A program made the position numbers and the translations under genes. Positions 1-5,236 of a stretch of DNA of 5,874 bases are shown in pieces. Below the pieces are notes generated by a model. That model did not search any database, was not told where the DNA came from, and saw only the letters and a list, made by a program, of their open reading frames with translations. Within the stretch, counting starts at the first letter, position 1. Each line of letters starts with the position of its first letter. Where the stretch lies: the NCBI GenBank assembly GCA_029862935.1, contig JAOTWK010000238.1, forward strand, positions 1 to 5,874, written 5' to 3'. Source of the DNA: Gemmatimonadota bacterium (GTDB lineage Bacteria; Gemmatimonadota; Gemmatimonadetes; Gemmatimonadales; GWC2-71-9).

Positions 1-652
1 CTGGGGCGTACGCCAGACCGCAGGTGCCCGCCTCCCCGAGCGTCGCGCACAGATCCTGGAACCGAGCCGCCGCCGCCGCCGACCAGCGCCGCCGAGCGCG
101 CGCCACCGTCCCTGCCGCAGTCGCGAACGGCGCGTCGAACGCACGGGCGGCGTCACCGTGACCGTTCCGCAGGGCCGCGTTCCGCTGCCTCAGCGCCTGT
201 CGCATGGCGGAAAGCGCAGCGAGGTACCCGGGCTCGCTCAACGCGAGCACGATATCCAGGTAGCGTCGCCGTCCGGCGGGCCCTCCGGCCACGATCGTGC
301 GGTCGCTCGGCGCGAACGCCACCGCCGTGAGCTGACCGACCCCATCGGCCAGCTTCTTCATCTCGACGCGATCGACCGTCACCTTCTTGCGGCGCCCGGC
401 GACCTCGTATCCTACCGCCACCCGCCGCGGCCCCTCTCCGGCAATGAAGAAGCTGGCATCACCGAACCGCACCAACTCCCGATCCTTGGCGCCCCGCAGC
501 GATCGGAACAGCACTAAGTAGTAGATCGCCTCGAGGAGGTTGGTCTTCCCCTCACCGTTCTCGCCGATCACCACGACACCTTCTGCGGGTAGCTCGACGT
601 CCAGCGCCGCGATATTGCGGAACGTCCTGACGGTGAGTTGGGTGAGCTGCAC
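1..652 (-). CDS. recF: DNA replication and repair protein RecF (5' part; runs off left edge)
   Basis: RecF is an SMC-like ABC ATPase that binds gapped DNA and, with RecO and RecR, loads RecA at single-strand gaps in the cytoplasm. The visible 217 codons carry the family signatures in order: an N-terminal LTQLTVRTFRNI strand (about residues 3-14), a Walker A loop GENGEGKTN (30-38) followed by LLEAIYYL, a RSLRGAKDRELVRFG segment typical of RecF, then FAPSDRTIVAGGPAGRRRYLD and an ALRQRNAAL helix. The usual family length is about 360-400 residues, so the signature motif and Walker B lie beyond the edge. I chose the GTG at 650-652 because it places the conserved LTxLxxxxFRN motif at the N-terminus and an in-frame TAG lies just upstream (671-673). 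No strong Shine-Dalgarno sequence precedes it. It starts 18 bases after the lipoprotein gene, so co-transcription with it is likely. The reading frame is unbroken. The family call is secure and the exact start is fairly secure. Confidence 0.95.
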   Translation of the reverse strand, partial: MQLTQLTVRTFRNIAALDVELPAEGVVVIGENGEGKTNLLEAIYYLVLFRSLRGAKDRELVRFGDASFFIAGEGPRRVAVGYEVAGRRKKVTVDRVEMKKLADGVGQLTAVAFAPSDRTIVAGGPAGRRRYLDIVLALSEPGYLAALSAMRQALRQRNAALRNGHGDAARAFDAPFATAAGTVARARRRWSAAAAARFQDLCATLGEAGTCGLAYAP

Positions 653-670
653 GAGGCGCCAGAGCCCGGT

Positions 671-1096
671 CTATTGAATGACGAACGAGCGGTCGGCCGC
701 AGCGCGATTGCTCAGCGTGTCGGTCGCCACTACACGAAAGACGATGGTCCCGCTCGTCCCCGGATCAGTGGTGATGGGATAGTCCGCGACGAAGAGCGTG
801 TCGGCCGGAAACAGTGTGGGGAAGCCGAACGTCACCTCCCCCAGCACGCTCGCGGCCACCGACGTGAGGGGCGTTCGATCGGTGACGCGGACCCGCACGC
901 GGATCTCTTGGCCGGCGGCGAACACGCTGTCTGGTGGCGCGAGGAACTCGATGCGTGGCGGAAAGGTGTCGGGACCGAACCGGCCCGGTCCGAAGTCGGG
1001 TCGGACGGGCTCCGCGCACGCGATTGCCCCCAGCAGGGTCAGAGCCGCGGCCACTGCGGGGCGTCCATATCGCGATCGGGGCGCGCCAATGCTCAT
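671..1096 (-). CDS. Putative lipoprotein with Ig-like domain, between ogt and recF
   Basis: This 141-residue protein is not one I recognise by name. The N-terminus has basic residues (R8, R11), a hydrophobic stretch (about 13-26) and a cysteine at position 27 in the context LLGAIAC. That looks like a lipoprotein signal with a somewhat off-consensus lipobox (Ala rather than Leu/Val at -3). The mature part starts with a Pro/Gly-rich linker, then a beta-rich stretch with PPRIEFLAPPDSVFAAG, IRVRVRVTD and IVFRVVATD. This alternating pattern is typical of bacterial Ig-like or fibronectin-like folds on the outside of the cell. Its ATG overlaps the ogt stop codon (ATGA), and its TAG lies 18 bases before recF, so translation is probably coupled to ogt. 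The ATG has no close Shine-Dalgarno sequence, which fits coupling. Function is unknown. A surface protein sandwiched between two DNA-repair genes suggests shared transcription rather than shared function. Confidence 0.75.
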   Translation of the reverse strand: MSIGAPRSRYGRPAVAAALTLLGAIACAEPVRPDFGPGRFGPDTFPPRIEFLAPPDSVFAAGQEIRVRVRVTDRTPLTSVAASVLGEVTFGFPTLFPADTLFVADYPITTDPGTSGTIVFRVVATDTLSNRAAADRSFVIQ

Positions 1097-1569
1097 GCGG
1101 ATTGGACCGGGTCTCCGCGCTGCTCCAGCTCCAGCAGTCGCCGTTTCAACGGGAGTCCTCCGCCGTAACCGCCGAGCTTGCCACCGGCCGCTACCACTCG
1201 GTGACAGGGGATGACGAGCGGGAGGGGATTCCGGCCATTGGCGTGTCCGACCGCCCGGGCCGCCCGGGGACGGCCAATGCGGCGCGCGATCTCGCCGTAG
1301 GTCGCGGTCGTGCCGTAAGGGATCCGCGCAACCTCACGCCACACGGTGTCGTCGAATGCCGTTCCCTGCGGTGCCGTGGCAAACGTGAACGTCTCGCGTT
1401 GGCCGCGGGCGTATTCCTGCAGCTCGCGGGCGACGTGCTGCTCGAACGGTGTTGCTGGCGGACGCAGGCCGGACTCGTTGAGCCGAATCTGCGTGACCGA
1501 CGTGCCACGCGTCTCCACGGCCAGGGTCGTGACAGGTGTGCTCACCGTGAACGCGTCGGCGGCTGGCAT
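1093..1569 (-). CDS. ogt: Methylated-DNA--[protein]-cysteine S-methyltransferase (Ogt/MGMT)
   Basis: This suicide enzyme transfers alkyl groups from O6-alkylguanine (and O4-alkylthymine) in DNA to its own cysteine in the cytoplasm. The 158-residue product has a divergent N-terminal domain (about 1-70). The C-terminal DNA-binding domain shows, in order, GTAFDDTVWREVARIPYGTTATYGEIA, the Arg-finger helix RAARAVGHANGRNP (R105), the active-site IPCHRVV (C122), GGYGGGL and KRRLLELE. All catalytic and DNA-contact residues I can check are intact. The frame stays open upstream to an ATG at 1875, but that extension would cross the divergent promoter region and enter the opposing cytochrome gene. The ATG at 1567-1569 has a strong GGGAGG ten bases upstream, while the in-frame ATG at 1617 has none, so I use 1569. 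The length matches stand-alone Ogt proteins. It has no Ada-type methyl-phosphotriester domain, so it is probably not the adaptive-response regulator. It heads the ogt-lipoprotein-recF unit. Confidence 0.95.
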   Translation of the reverse strand: MPAADAFTVSTPVTTLAVETRGTSVTQIRLNESGLRPPATPFEQHVARELQEYARGQRETFTFATAPQGTAFDDTVWREVARIPYGTTATYGEIARRIGRPRAARAVGHANGRNPLPLVIPCHRVVAAGGKLGGYGGGLPLKRRLLELEQRGDPVQSA

Positions 1570-1577
1570 CCGGGGAA

Positions 1578-1585
1578 TTCCTCCC
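1578..1585 (-). promoter_or_regulatory. Ribosome binding site of ogt
   Basis: The minus strand reads GGGAGGAA, with GGAGG ending 10 bases before the ATG at 1569. This decides the ogt start against the longer in-frame alternatives at 1617 and 1875, which have no such motif. Confidence 0.7.
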
Positions 1586-1605
1586 GAGCGGCTGGGGGCG
1601 GCGGT

Positions 1606-1624
1606 ACTCGGAAACATACCGAGT
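1606..1624. repeat. Inverted repeat ACTCGG-N7-CCGAGT, candidate operator
   Basis: The two 6-base arms are perfect complements around a 7-base AT-richer spacer (AAACATA), in an otherwise GC-rich region upstream of ogt. The size and symmetry suit a dimeric helix-turn-helix regulator. A 6-base match could also arise by chance. Confidence 0.3.
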
Positions 1625-1671
1625 GGCAACGGCGCGGGTCGTGGGTCCGACCGCAACAAGTATGAACCCTC

Positions 1672-1688
1672 CTTCACGATTGCTTCAC
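1672..1688. repeat. Direct repeat CTTCAC with 11-base period, candidate regulator site
   Basis: CTTCAC occurs twice with GATTG between the copies, so both lie on the same face of the helix. OmpR/PhoB-family response regulators often bind such tandem half-sites. No regulator gene lies in the window, so assignment to a family is only a possibility. Confidence 0.25.
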
Positions 1689-1756
1689 AATACCCGGGAT
1701 CGACCTCCGTGCACATTCGCGGACTGGTGCCAAGGTAGTCGGGATCACGCTTCCCC

Positions 1757-1763
1757 GGAGGGG
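1757..1763 (+). promoter_or_regulatory. Probable ribosome binding site of the octahaem cytochrome gene
   Basis: GGAGGGG lies 11 bases before the ATG at 1775, slightly longer than ideal spacing. An ATG directly after it at 1764 is in another frame and gives no cytochrome, so 1775 remains the start. Confidence 0.5.
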
Positions 1764-1774
1764 ATGGCTCTCGG

Positions 1775-2500
1775 ATGCCCCAACAAGTTCCTCGGCTGGT
1801 CTTCGTCTTTGCCGTGGCAGTGCTCGCCCTGGTGATCGCTCGGTGGTACCTGGTTCCTGACACCTTCGGTGACATCGGGCACTATCGGGCTGCGGCCCTC
1901 GACTCGATAGCCGCTCGTCCCATGAAGTACGCCGGGCATCAGCAGTGCACCATCTGTCACGGTCCGATCCAAGAGGCAAGGCTGGCGTCCAACCACAAGG
2001 GCGTGCGCTGCGAGGTCTGCCATGGGCCGGCTGCCGCCCACATTGCCAACCCGATGGAGGTCAAGCCGTCCATTCCGCGTGGTCGTGACCAGTGCATCCT
2101 GTGTCACGCCTTCGATCCGTCGCGCCCCACGGGATTCCCGCAGATCGATCCGGTGGCGCACAGTCCGCTCGTGCCGTGCAAGGACTGCCATGACCCGCAC
2201 GCTCCGGAGCCTCCGGTGGTGCCTGAGTCGTGTGCGGCGTGTCACGGGGAAATCGCCCGGCAGAAGTCGGTGTCACACCACGCCAGCTTGGACTGTGAGG
2301 TCTGCCATGTGGCGCCGGTGACGCACAAGACGAATCCGCGGTCGGTGCGGCCCTCCAAGCCGACGAATCGGAGCTTCTGCGGTGGGTGTCACGCAATCGG
2401 CGATCCGCGCGCGGCCATTCCCCAGATCGACCTGCAGACGCACGGCCAGCCGTATACGTGTTGGCAGTGCCACTACCCCCACCACCCGGAGGCGCCGTGA
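1775..2500 (+). CDS. Membrane-anchored octahaem cytochrome c (tandem tetrahaem repeats)
   Basis: This 241-residue electron-transfer protein probably sits on the periplasmic face of the inner membrane. Residues 8-26 form one hydrophobic segment with no clear cleavage site, so it is likely an uncleaved anchor. Eight CXXCH motifs begin at Cys58, 79, 107, 135, 153, 174, 202 and 229. The first four and last four form two homologous halves: matching cysteines are 95, 95, 95 and 94 residues apart. Each half also has four extra conserved histidines (74, 89, 129, 142 against 169, 184, 223, 236), enough to give every haem bis-His ligation. The gene heads an operon with NrfC- and NrfD-like genes, and its TGA overlaps the next GTG. 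By position it is the cytochrome c subunit of a quinone-linked complex, comparable to the CbcS-type cytochromes of Geobacter, which I recall as having fewer haems. It is not NapC/NrfH, which carries the anchor but only four haems in about 190 residues. The class is certain; the partner proteins are inferred. Confidence 0.95.
   Translation: MPQQVPRLVFVFAVAVLALVIARWYLVPDTFGDIGHYRAAALDSIAARPMKYAGHQQCTICHGPIQEARLASNHKGVRCEVCHGPAAAHIANPMEVKPSIPRGRDQCILCHAFDPSRPTGFPQIDPVAHSPLVPCKDCHDPHAPEPPVVPESCAACHGEIARQKSVSHHASLDCEVCHVAPVTHKTNPRSVRPSKPTNRSFCGGCHAIGDPRAAIPQIDLQTHGQPYTCWQCHYPHHPEAP
1946..2200 (+). repeat. Tetrahaem repeat unit 1 within the octahaem cytochrome
   Basis: This covers residues 58-142: haem motifs CTICH, CEVCH, CILCH and CKDCH with spare histidines 74, 89, 129 and 142. 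It aligns with the second unit with a single one-residue gap before the shared PQID motif. The bases encoding the second haem motif (2009-2024) match their counterpart (2294-2309) at 15 of 16 positions. Confidence 0.85.
2231..2482 (+). repeat. Tetrahaem repeat unit 2 within the octahaem cytochrome
   Basis: This covers residues 153-236: haem motifs CAACH, CEVCH, CGGCH and CWQCH with spare histidines 169, 184, 223 and 236, all in register with unit 1. Shared non-haem motifs are PQID (122-125 against 216-219) and the PHxPE ending. This points to internal duplication of a tetrahaem module. Confidence 0.85.
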
Positions 2501-3309
2501 GTACTGCCCGATTCGATCCCGGGAGCTCCCGGAGCGATCCACCAGCGAGTCCTGTACTCGATCGAAGGCAGTTCTTGGGCGAGGCCGCAGCCGGCGCGTG
2601 CGCCGCCGCACCGTTCCTTCTCGGTGTCGTGCGCCTGCCCACGGCGTTCGGCCAGCAGCCCGACGGTGTCTATGACGCAAGCGAGCACTACTACGGCATG
2701 GGGGTGGATCCCGGGCGGTGCATTGGGTGCGCACGCTGTGTCGCGGCATGCAAGACGGAGAACGATGTGCCGGCCGAACCGCACTACTTCAACACGTGGA
2801 TCGAGCGCTACGTGATCACCGAAGACGACGACGTGGGGGTCGACAGCCCCAACGGCGGACTCGACGGCTTCCCTCCGCTGACGCGGACCAACGTGGAGCG
2901 GACCTTTTTCGTGCCGAAGCTGTGCAATCAGTGTGACAACCCGCCGTGTGTCCAGGTGTGTCCGGTTGGGGCGACGTTCATGACCGAGGACGGGGTCGTG
3001 CTGGTTGACGACGACTATTGCATTGGGTGCCGCTACTGCATTCAGGCGTGCCCCTACGGCGCGCGGTACCTCCATCCCGAGACCCACGTCGCCGCGAAGT
3101 GCACGTTCTGCTACCACCGTTTGGTGCGGGGTCAGGTGCCGGCCTGTGTCGAGGTGTGTCCCACAGGGGCCCGCATCTTTGGTGAGGTGCGCGGCCGCGC
3201 CACCCCGCTCGCGCGGTTCATGCGGTTCAACCAGATCCAGGTGCTGAAGCCGCACCTCAACACGGCGCCCAAGGTACTGTACGCGAACCTAGACGGAGAA
3301 GTGAGGTAA
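2497..3309 (+). CDS. Tat-exported four-cluster [4Fe-4S] ferredoxin subunit (NrfC/PsrB-like)
   Basis: This is the electron-relay subunit of an NrfD-type membrane complex, carrying electrons between the quinone-binding subunit and the cytochrome. The 270-residue product has a twin-arginine signal, LDRRQFLG (about 21-28), followed by an Ala/Leu-rich h-region, so it is probably folded with its clusters before export to the periplasm. Four cysteine groups follow: C75/78/81/85, C143/146/151/155, C175/178/181/185 and C202/205/217/221. The last has the widened CXXC-X11-CXXXC spacing typical of NrfC/DmsB/PsrB proteins. All sixteen cysteines are present. The start is the GTG at 2497, which overlaps the preceding TGA (GTGA). 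The frame is open further upstream to 2386, but that stretch lies inside the cytochrome gene and would put a long non-signal extension ahead of the Tat motif. The length is a little above the NrfC norm of about 225 because of the signal region and a longer link between clusters 1 and 2. The family is certain; the exact partner is inferred. Confidence 0.93.
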   Translation: MSTARFDPGSSRSDPPASPVLDRRQFLGEAAAGACAAAPFLLGVVRLPTAFGQQPDGVYDASEHYYGMGVDPGRCIGCARCVAACKTENDVPAEPHYFNTWIERYVITEDDDVGVDSPNGGLDGFPPLTRTNVERTFFVPKLCNQCDNPPCVQVCPVGATFMTEDGVVLVDDDYCIGCRYCIQACPYGARYLHPETHVAAKCTFCYHRLVRGQVPACVEVCPTGARIFGEVRGRATPLARFMRFNQIQVLKPHLNTAPKVLYANLDGEVR

Positions 3310-3311
3310 GC

Positions 3312-4535
3312 GTGCAGGGGTATATCTATCCCAACGAGTTCGAGCTCCAGTGGAGCCTCCTGATCGTCCTGTATCCCTACCTCACTGGACTGGTTGCCGG
3401 TGCCTTCATTCTCGCGTCGCTCGAGCGGGTCTTCAATGTGAAGGAAGTGCAGCCGACCTATCGGCTCGCGCTGCTCACGGCCTTGGCGTTTCTCCTGGTG
3501 GCCCCCCTGCCACTGCTCGCCCATCTCGGCCATCCCTTGCGGTCGTACGAGATCTTCCTCACACCCAACCGCAAGTCGGCGATGGCCATGTTCGGATTCG
3601 TCTACGCGTGGTACCTGGCGGTCGTGTTGTTGCTGGAGGTCTGGTTCGACTATCGGAAGGACCTGGTCCTGTGGGCCCGCAACGATCGCGGTGTAATGCG
3701 GTGGATTCGCTATGCGCTCACCCTCGGCGCTACCGACCTCTCCGAACGCTCCCTGCGGTTCGACGAGCGAGCGGGTCGGGTCATCACGATCGTGGGTATT
3801 CCTTCGGCGTTCCTTTTGCACGGCTACGTCGGTTTCATCTTCGGCTCGATCAAGGCCAATCCGTGGTGGAGTAGCGTGCTGATGCCGGTGGTGTTCCTGT
3901 TTTCGGCGATCGTGTCCGGCATTGCGCTCGTGCTGGTCATCTACATGCTGACCACCATGTTCCGCTGGCGGAAGGTGGACATGGCCTGCATGGACAAACT
4001 GGCGCAGTTTCTGTTCTATGCCATCGTGGTGGACTTCTCGCTCGAGGCACTGGATTTCATTCACAGGCTGTACGAAGCCGAGGAGTCCATCCAGATCTTG
4101 TCGCAGATGGTGGAGAGCCGCCTGTTTCTTAGCCTGATCGTGCTGCAATTCCTGATGGGGACCATCATTCCGCTCATCATGCTCGCTCTGGTGTCTCCCG
4201 GATTGCGTAAGGGCGGGTTCGTGCGCCTGCCGCCCGAGCTAAAGCATCTGACGTACCTGGTAGCTGCCGTCTTGATCCAGATCGGCATCTTCAGCATCCG
4301 ATGGAACGTGGTGATAGGCGGCCAGCTGTTCTCGAAGAGCCTGCGCGGCCTGACGGTCTACAAGGTCCAGCTGTTTGGGATCGAGGGGCTCGCGATGTCG
4401 GTCGCTCTGCTGTTACTTCCCTTCGTGATCCTATGGGCCCTGGTGAAGATCCTGCCGCCGTGGATGGATGAGGCACCGGGGGAGGCGACCCCTGCGGCTG
4501 AGGAGCCGGGCGCAGCGTTCCCGCCCCGAGGATGA
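3312..4535 (+). CDS. NrfD/PsrC-family integral membrane quinone-binding subunit
   Basis: NrfD-type proteins exchange electrons and protons with the quinone pool in the inner membrane and pass electrons to the associated iron-sulfur subunit. This 407-residue protein has about eight or nine hydrophobic segments (near 12-36, 51-73, 92-112, 157-179, 187-213, 230-250, 270-294, 312-330 and 357-383). Recognisable family motifs are GLVAGAFILAS in the first helix, HLGHPLRSYEIF after the second (H71, H74, R77), and the late RWNVVIGGQ block (330-338). The C-terminal 22 residues form an acidic, Pro/Ala-rich tail. The start is the GTG at 3312, two bases after the preceding stop, with GAGG five bases upstream inside the end of the FeS gene; this implies coupled translation. 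It lacks haem-binding motifs of its own. Polysulfide or tetrathionate reductase membrane subunits are the alternatives, but no molybdopterin subunit accompanies it here. The family call is secure. Confidence 0.93.
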   Translation: MQGYIYPNEFELQWSLLIVLYPYLTGLVAGAFILASLERVFNVKEVQPTYRLALLTALAFLLVAPLPLLAHLGHPLRSYEIFLTPNRKSAMAMFGFVYAWYLAVVLLLEVWFDYRKDLVLWARNDRGVMRWIRYALTLGATDLSERSLRFDERAGRVITIVGIPSAFLLHGYVGFIFGSIKANPWWSSVLMPVVFLFSAIVSGIALVLVIYMLTTMFRWRKVDMACMDKLAQFLFYAIVVDFSLEALDFIHRLYEAEESIQILSQMVESRLFLSLIVLQFLMGTIIPLIMLALVSPGLRKGGFVRLPPELKHLTYLVAAVLIQIGIFSIRWNVVIGGQLFSKSLRGLTVYKVQLFGIEGLAMSVALLLLPFVILWALVKILPPWMDEAPGEATPAAEEPGAAFPPRG

Positions 4536-4645
4536 TCCCGCCGCCGTTGGCTCCAGAGTCGTTGGCGTAAGGCCCTGATTCTCGAGATTGCGGTTTCGGA
4601 AAATGGGGGAGGCCGAAGCATACGACTGCGGCGTGAGGACGCGAG

Positions 4646-5053
4646 ATGAATGCGATAAGTGCGCGAATTAGCGCGGTGATGACGTCGCTCAGGTGTCCCG
4701 GGTGCGGGAAAGTCGTGCAGCCGGTGCAGCCAGCCACCCAGGTCCGTCAGCCGGGAGAGGGGAAACGGTGGTCCTTCGTCTGGCGACCGCCGAGCGGTGA
4801 AGTGTGCCCCGAATGCCGCTTTCCGCTGGGTCGGTACGCGCGGCGAGTGAAGTGGATGCGGCTCTTCTACTTCGGGGTGGCGCTGCTGACCGTTGCCTTC
4901 GTGCTCTACGTGTTGAGGCGGGTCGTGAACGTGCCCGCCTGGTTCTCGGTGCTGCAGCGGGGAACGGCAACGATCGGCGCGGTCGCCTTTGCCTTCAGCG
5001 TGGTGGGCCTCGTGGTGGGCGGTCGGAGCGGCGAACCCGGAACCGGATCCTAG
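4646..5053 (+). CDS. Small zinc-ribbon-like membrane protein of unknown function
   Basis: This 135-residue protein is not one I recognise. It has two cysteine pairs, CPGC (C17, C20) and CPEC (C54, C57), separated by 33 residues with a Trp/Arg-rich stretch. This looks like a zinc ribbon or rubredoxin-like knuckle. A basic stretch (RYARRVK, about 63-69) precedes two hydrophobic segments (about 72-90 and 107-126), consistent with a cytoplasmic zinc-binding head held to the membrane by a hairpin. The ATG at 4646 has GAGG seven bases upstream; the in-frame ATG at 4679 has none. It lies 110 bases after the NrfD gene, a gap in which I see no clear terminator or promoter, and 183 bases before the next cytochrome. 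The codon pattern and the SD make it likely real. A role in assembly or regulation of the complex is only a guess from position. Confidence 0.7.
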   Translation: MNAISARISAVMTSLRCPGCGKVVQPVQPATQVRQPGEGKRWSFVWRPPSGEVCPECRFPLGRYARRVKWMRLFYFGVALLTVAFVLYVLRRVVNVPAWFSVLQRGTATIGAVAFAFSVVGLVVGGRSGEPGTGS

Positions 5054-5068
5054 CTTACCCGCTCCGAC
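5022..5068 (+). terminator. Long-loop stem (10-base perfect inverted repeat) across the stop codon; possible terminator
   Basis: GTCGGAGCGG at 5022-5031 is perfectly complementary to CCGCTCCGAC at 5059-5068, with a 27-base loop that includes the TAG stop of the zinc-ribbon gene (5051-5053). There is no T-run after the stem, so it is not a classic intrinsic terminator. It may act as a U-poor terminator of the kind seen in GC-rich genomes, or as an mRNA 3'-end stabiliser. Confidence 0.4.
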
Positions 5069-5162
5069 ACTTGTGGTGGTTTCCGCGACGGTCCGAGTCT
5101 CTCCGCGCCGGCACAAGCGTCGGGTTGCCCTGCGGAACCAAGCCGTGCATTTTAATTGGTTG

Positions 5163-5191
5163 GTTAGCACACTCTAAGCGCGTGTGTTGGC
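5163..5191 (+). other. Possible leader stem-loop upstream of the second cytochrome
   Basis: GTTAGCACAC (5163-5172) can pair with GTGTGTTGGC (5182-5191) around a 9-base loop, with seven Watson-Crick and three G-U pairs in RNA. It ends 45 bases before the cytochrome start codon. The surrounding 5054-5236 stretch contains no gene. It has a locally AT-rich patch (TTTTAATT, 5150-5157) that could be part of a promoter, but no well-spaced -35 partner is evident. Confidence 0.25.
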
Positions 5192-5222
5192 TCGTGGTTT
5201 CGGTGGGTACCTGAGACGGTTG

Positions 5223-5229
5223 GGGAGGG
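5223..5229 (+). promoter_or_regulatory. Ribosome binding site of the second multihaem cytochrome
   Basis: GGGAGGG lies seven bases before the ATG at 5237, near-ideal spacing. This favours that start over the in-frame ATG at 5246. Confidence 0.7.
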
Positions 5230-5236
5230 CTGTTAG

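Larger units (their letters stand above)
1570..1774. promoter_or_regulatory. Divergent intergenic region between ogt and the cytochrome operon
   Basis: These 205 bases separate two divergent start codons and should hold both promoters. I see no convincing -35/-10 pair on either strand. It contains a perfect 6-base inverted repeat, ACTCGG-N7-CCGAGT, at 1606-1624, which is 37 bases upstream of the ogt start. It also contains a direct repeat of CTTCAC at 1672-1677 and 1683-1688, one helical turn (11 bases) apart and about 90 bases upstream of the cytochrome start. Either could be an operator. Short open frames cross the region on the plus strand but lack family features. Confidence 0.5.

Noticed and set aside
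158..1665. Plus-strand frames over the recF, lipoprotein and ogt region
   Set aside because: All are antisense to three minus-strand genes with clear family motifs or a signal sequence, and none has recognisable features.
1623..1835. 70-residue plus-strand frame in the divergent region
   Set aside because: It has no Shine-Dalgarno sequence, overlaps the start of the cytochrome in another frame, and shows no protein-like features.
1570..1875. N-terminal extension of the Ogt frame by 102 residues, up to an ATG at 1875
   Set aside because: The extension crosses the divergent promoter region and the start of the opposing cytochrome gene, has no alkyltransferase features, and the ATG at 1569 has the strong Shine-Dalgarno sequence and the usual family length.
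2386..2496. Upstream extension of the FeS subunit to an ATG-like start at 2386
   Set aside because: It lies wholly inside the octahaem cytochrome gene and would bury the twin-arginine signal; the GTG at 2497 gives the overlapping GTGA arrangement.
3132..4148. 338-residue open frame on the minus strand
   Set aside because: It is antisense to the FeS and NrfD genes, rich in His/Gln/Arg/Glu as expected for the complement of membrane-protein codons, and shows no family motif.
4595..4617. TTCGG...CCGAA inverted repeat after NrfD as a possible terminator
   Set aside because: The stem is only 5 bases with a 13-base loop and no T-tract; it is too weak to call.
4358..5170. 270-residue minus-strand open frame over the zinc-ribbon gene
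   Set aside because: It overlaps the end of NrfD and the whole zinc-ribbon gene, is Arg/Pro/His-rich with no recognisable domain, and looks like a GC-rich shadow frame.
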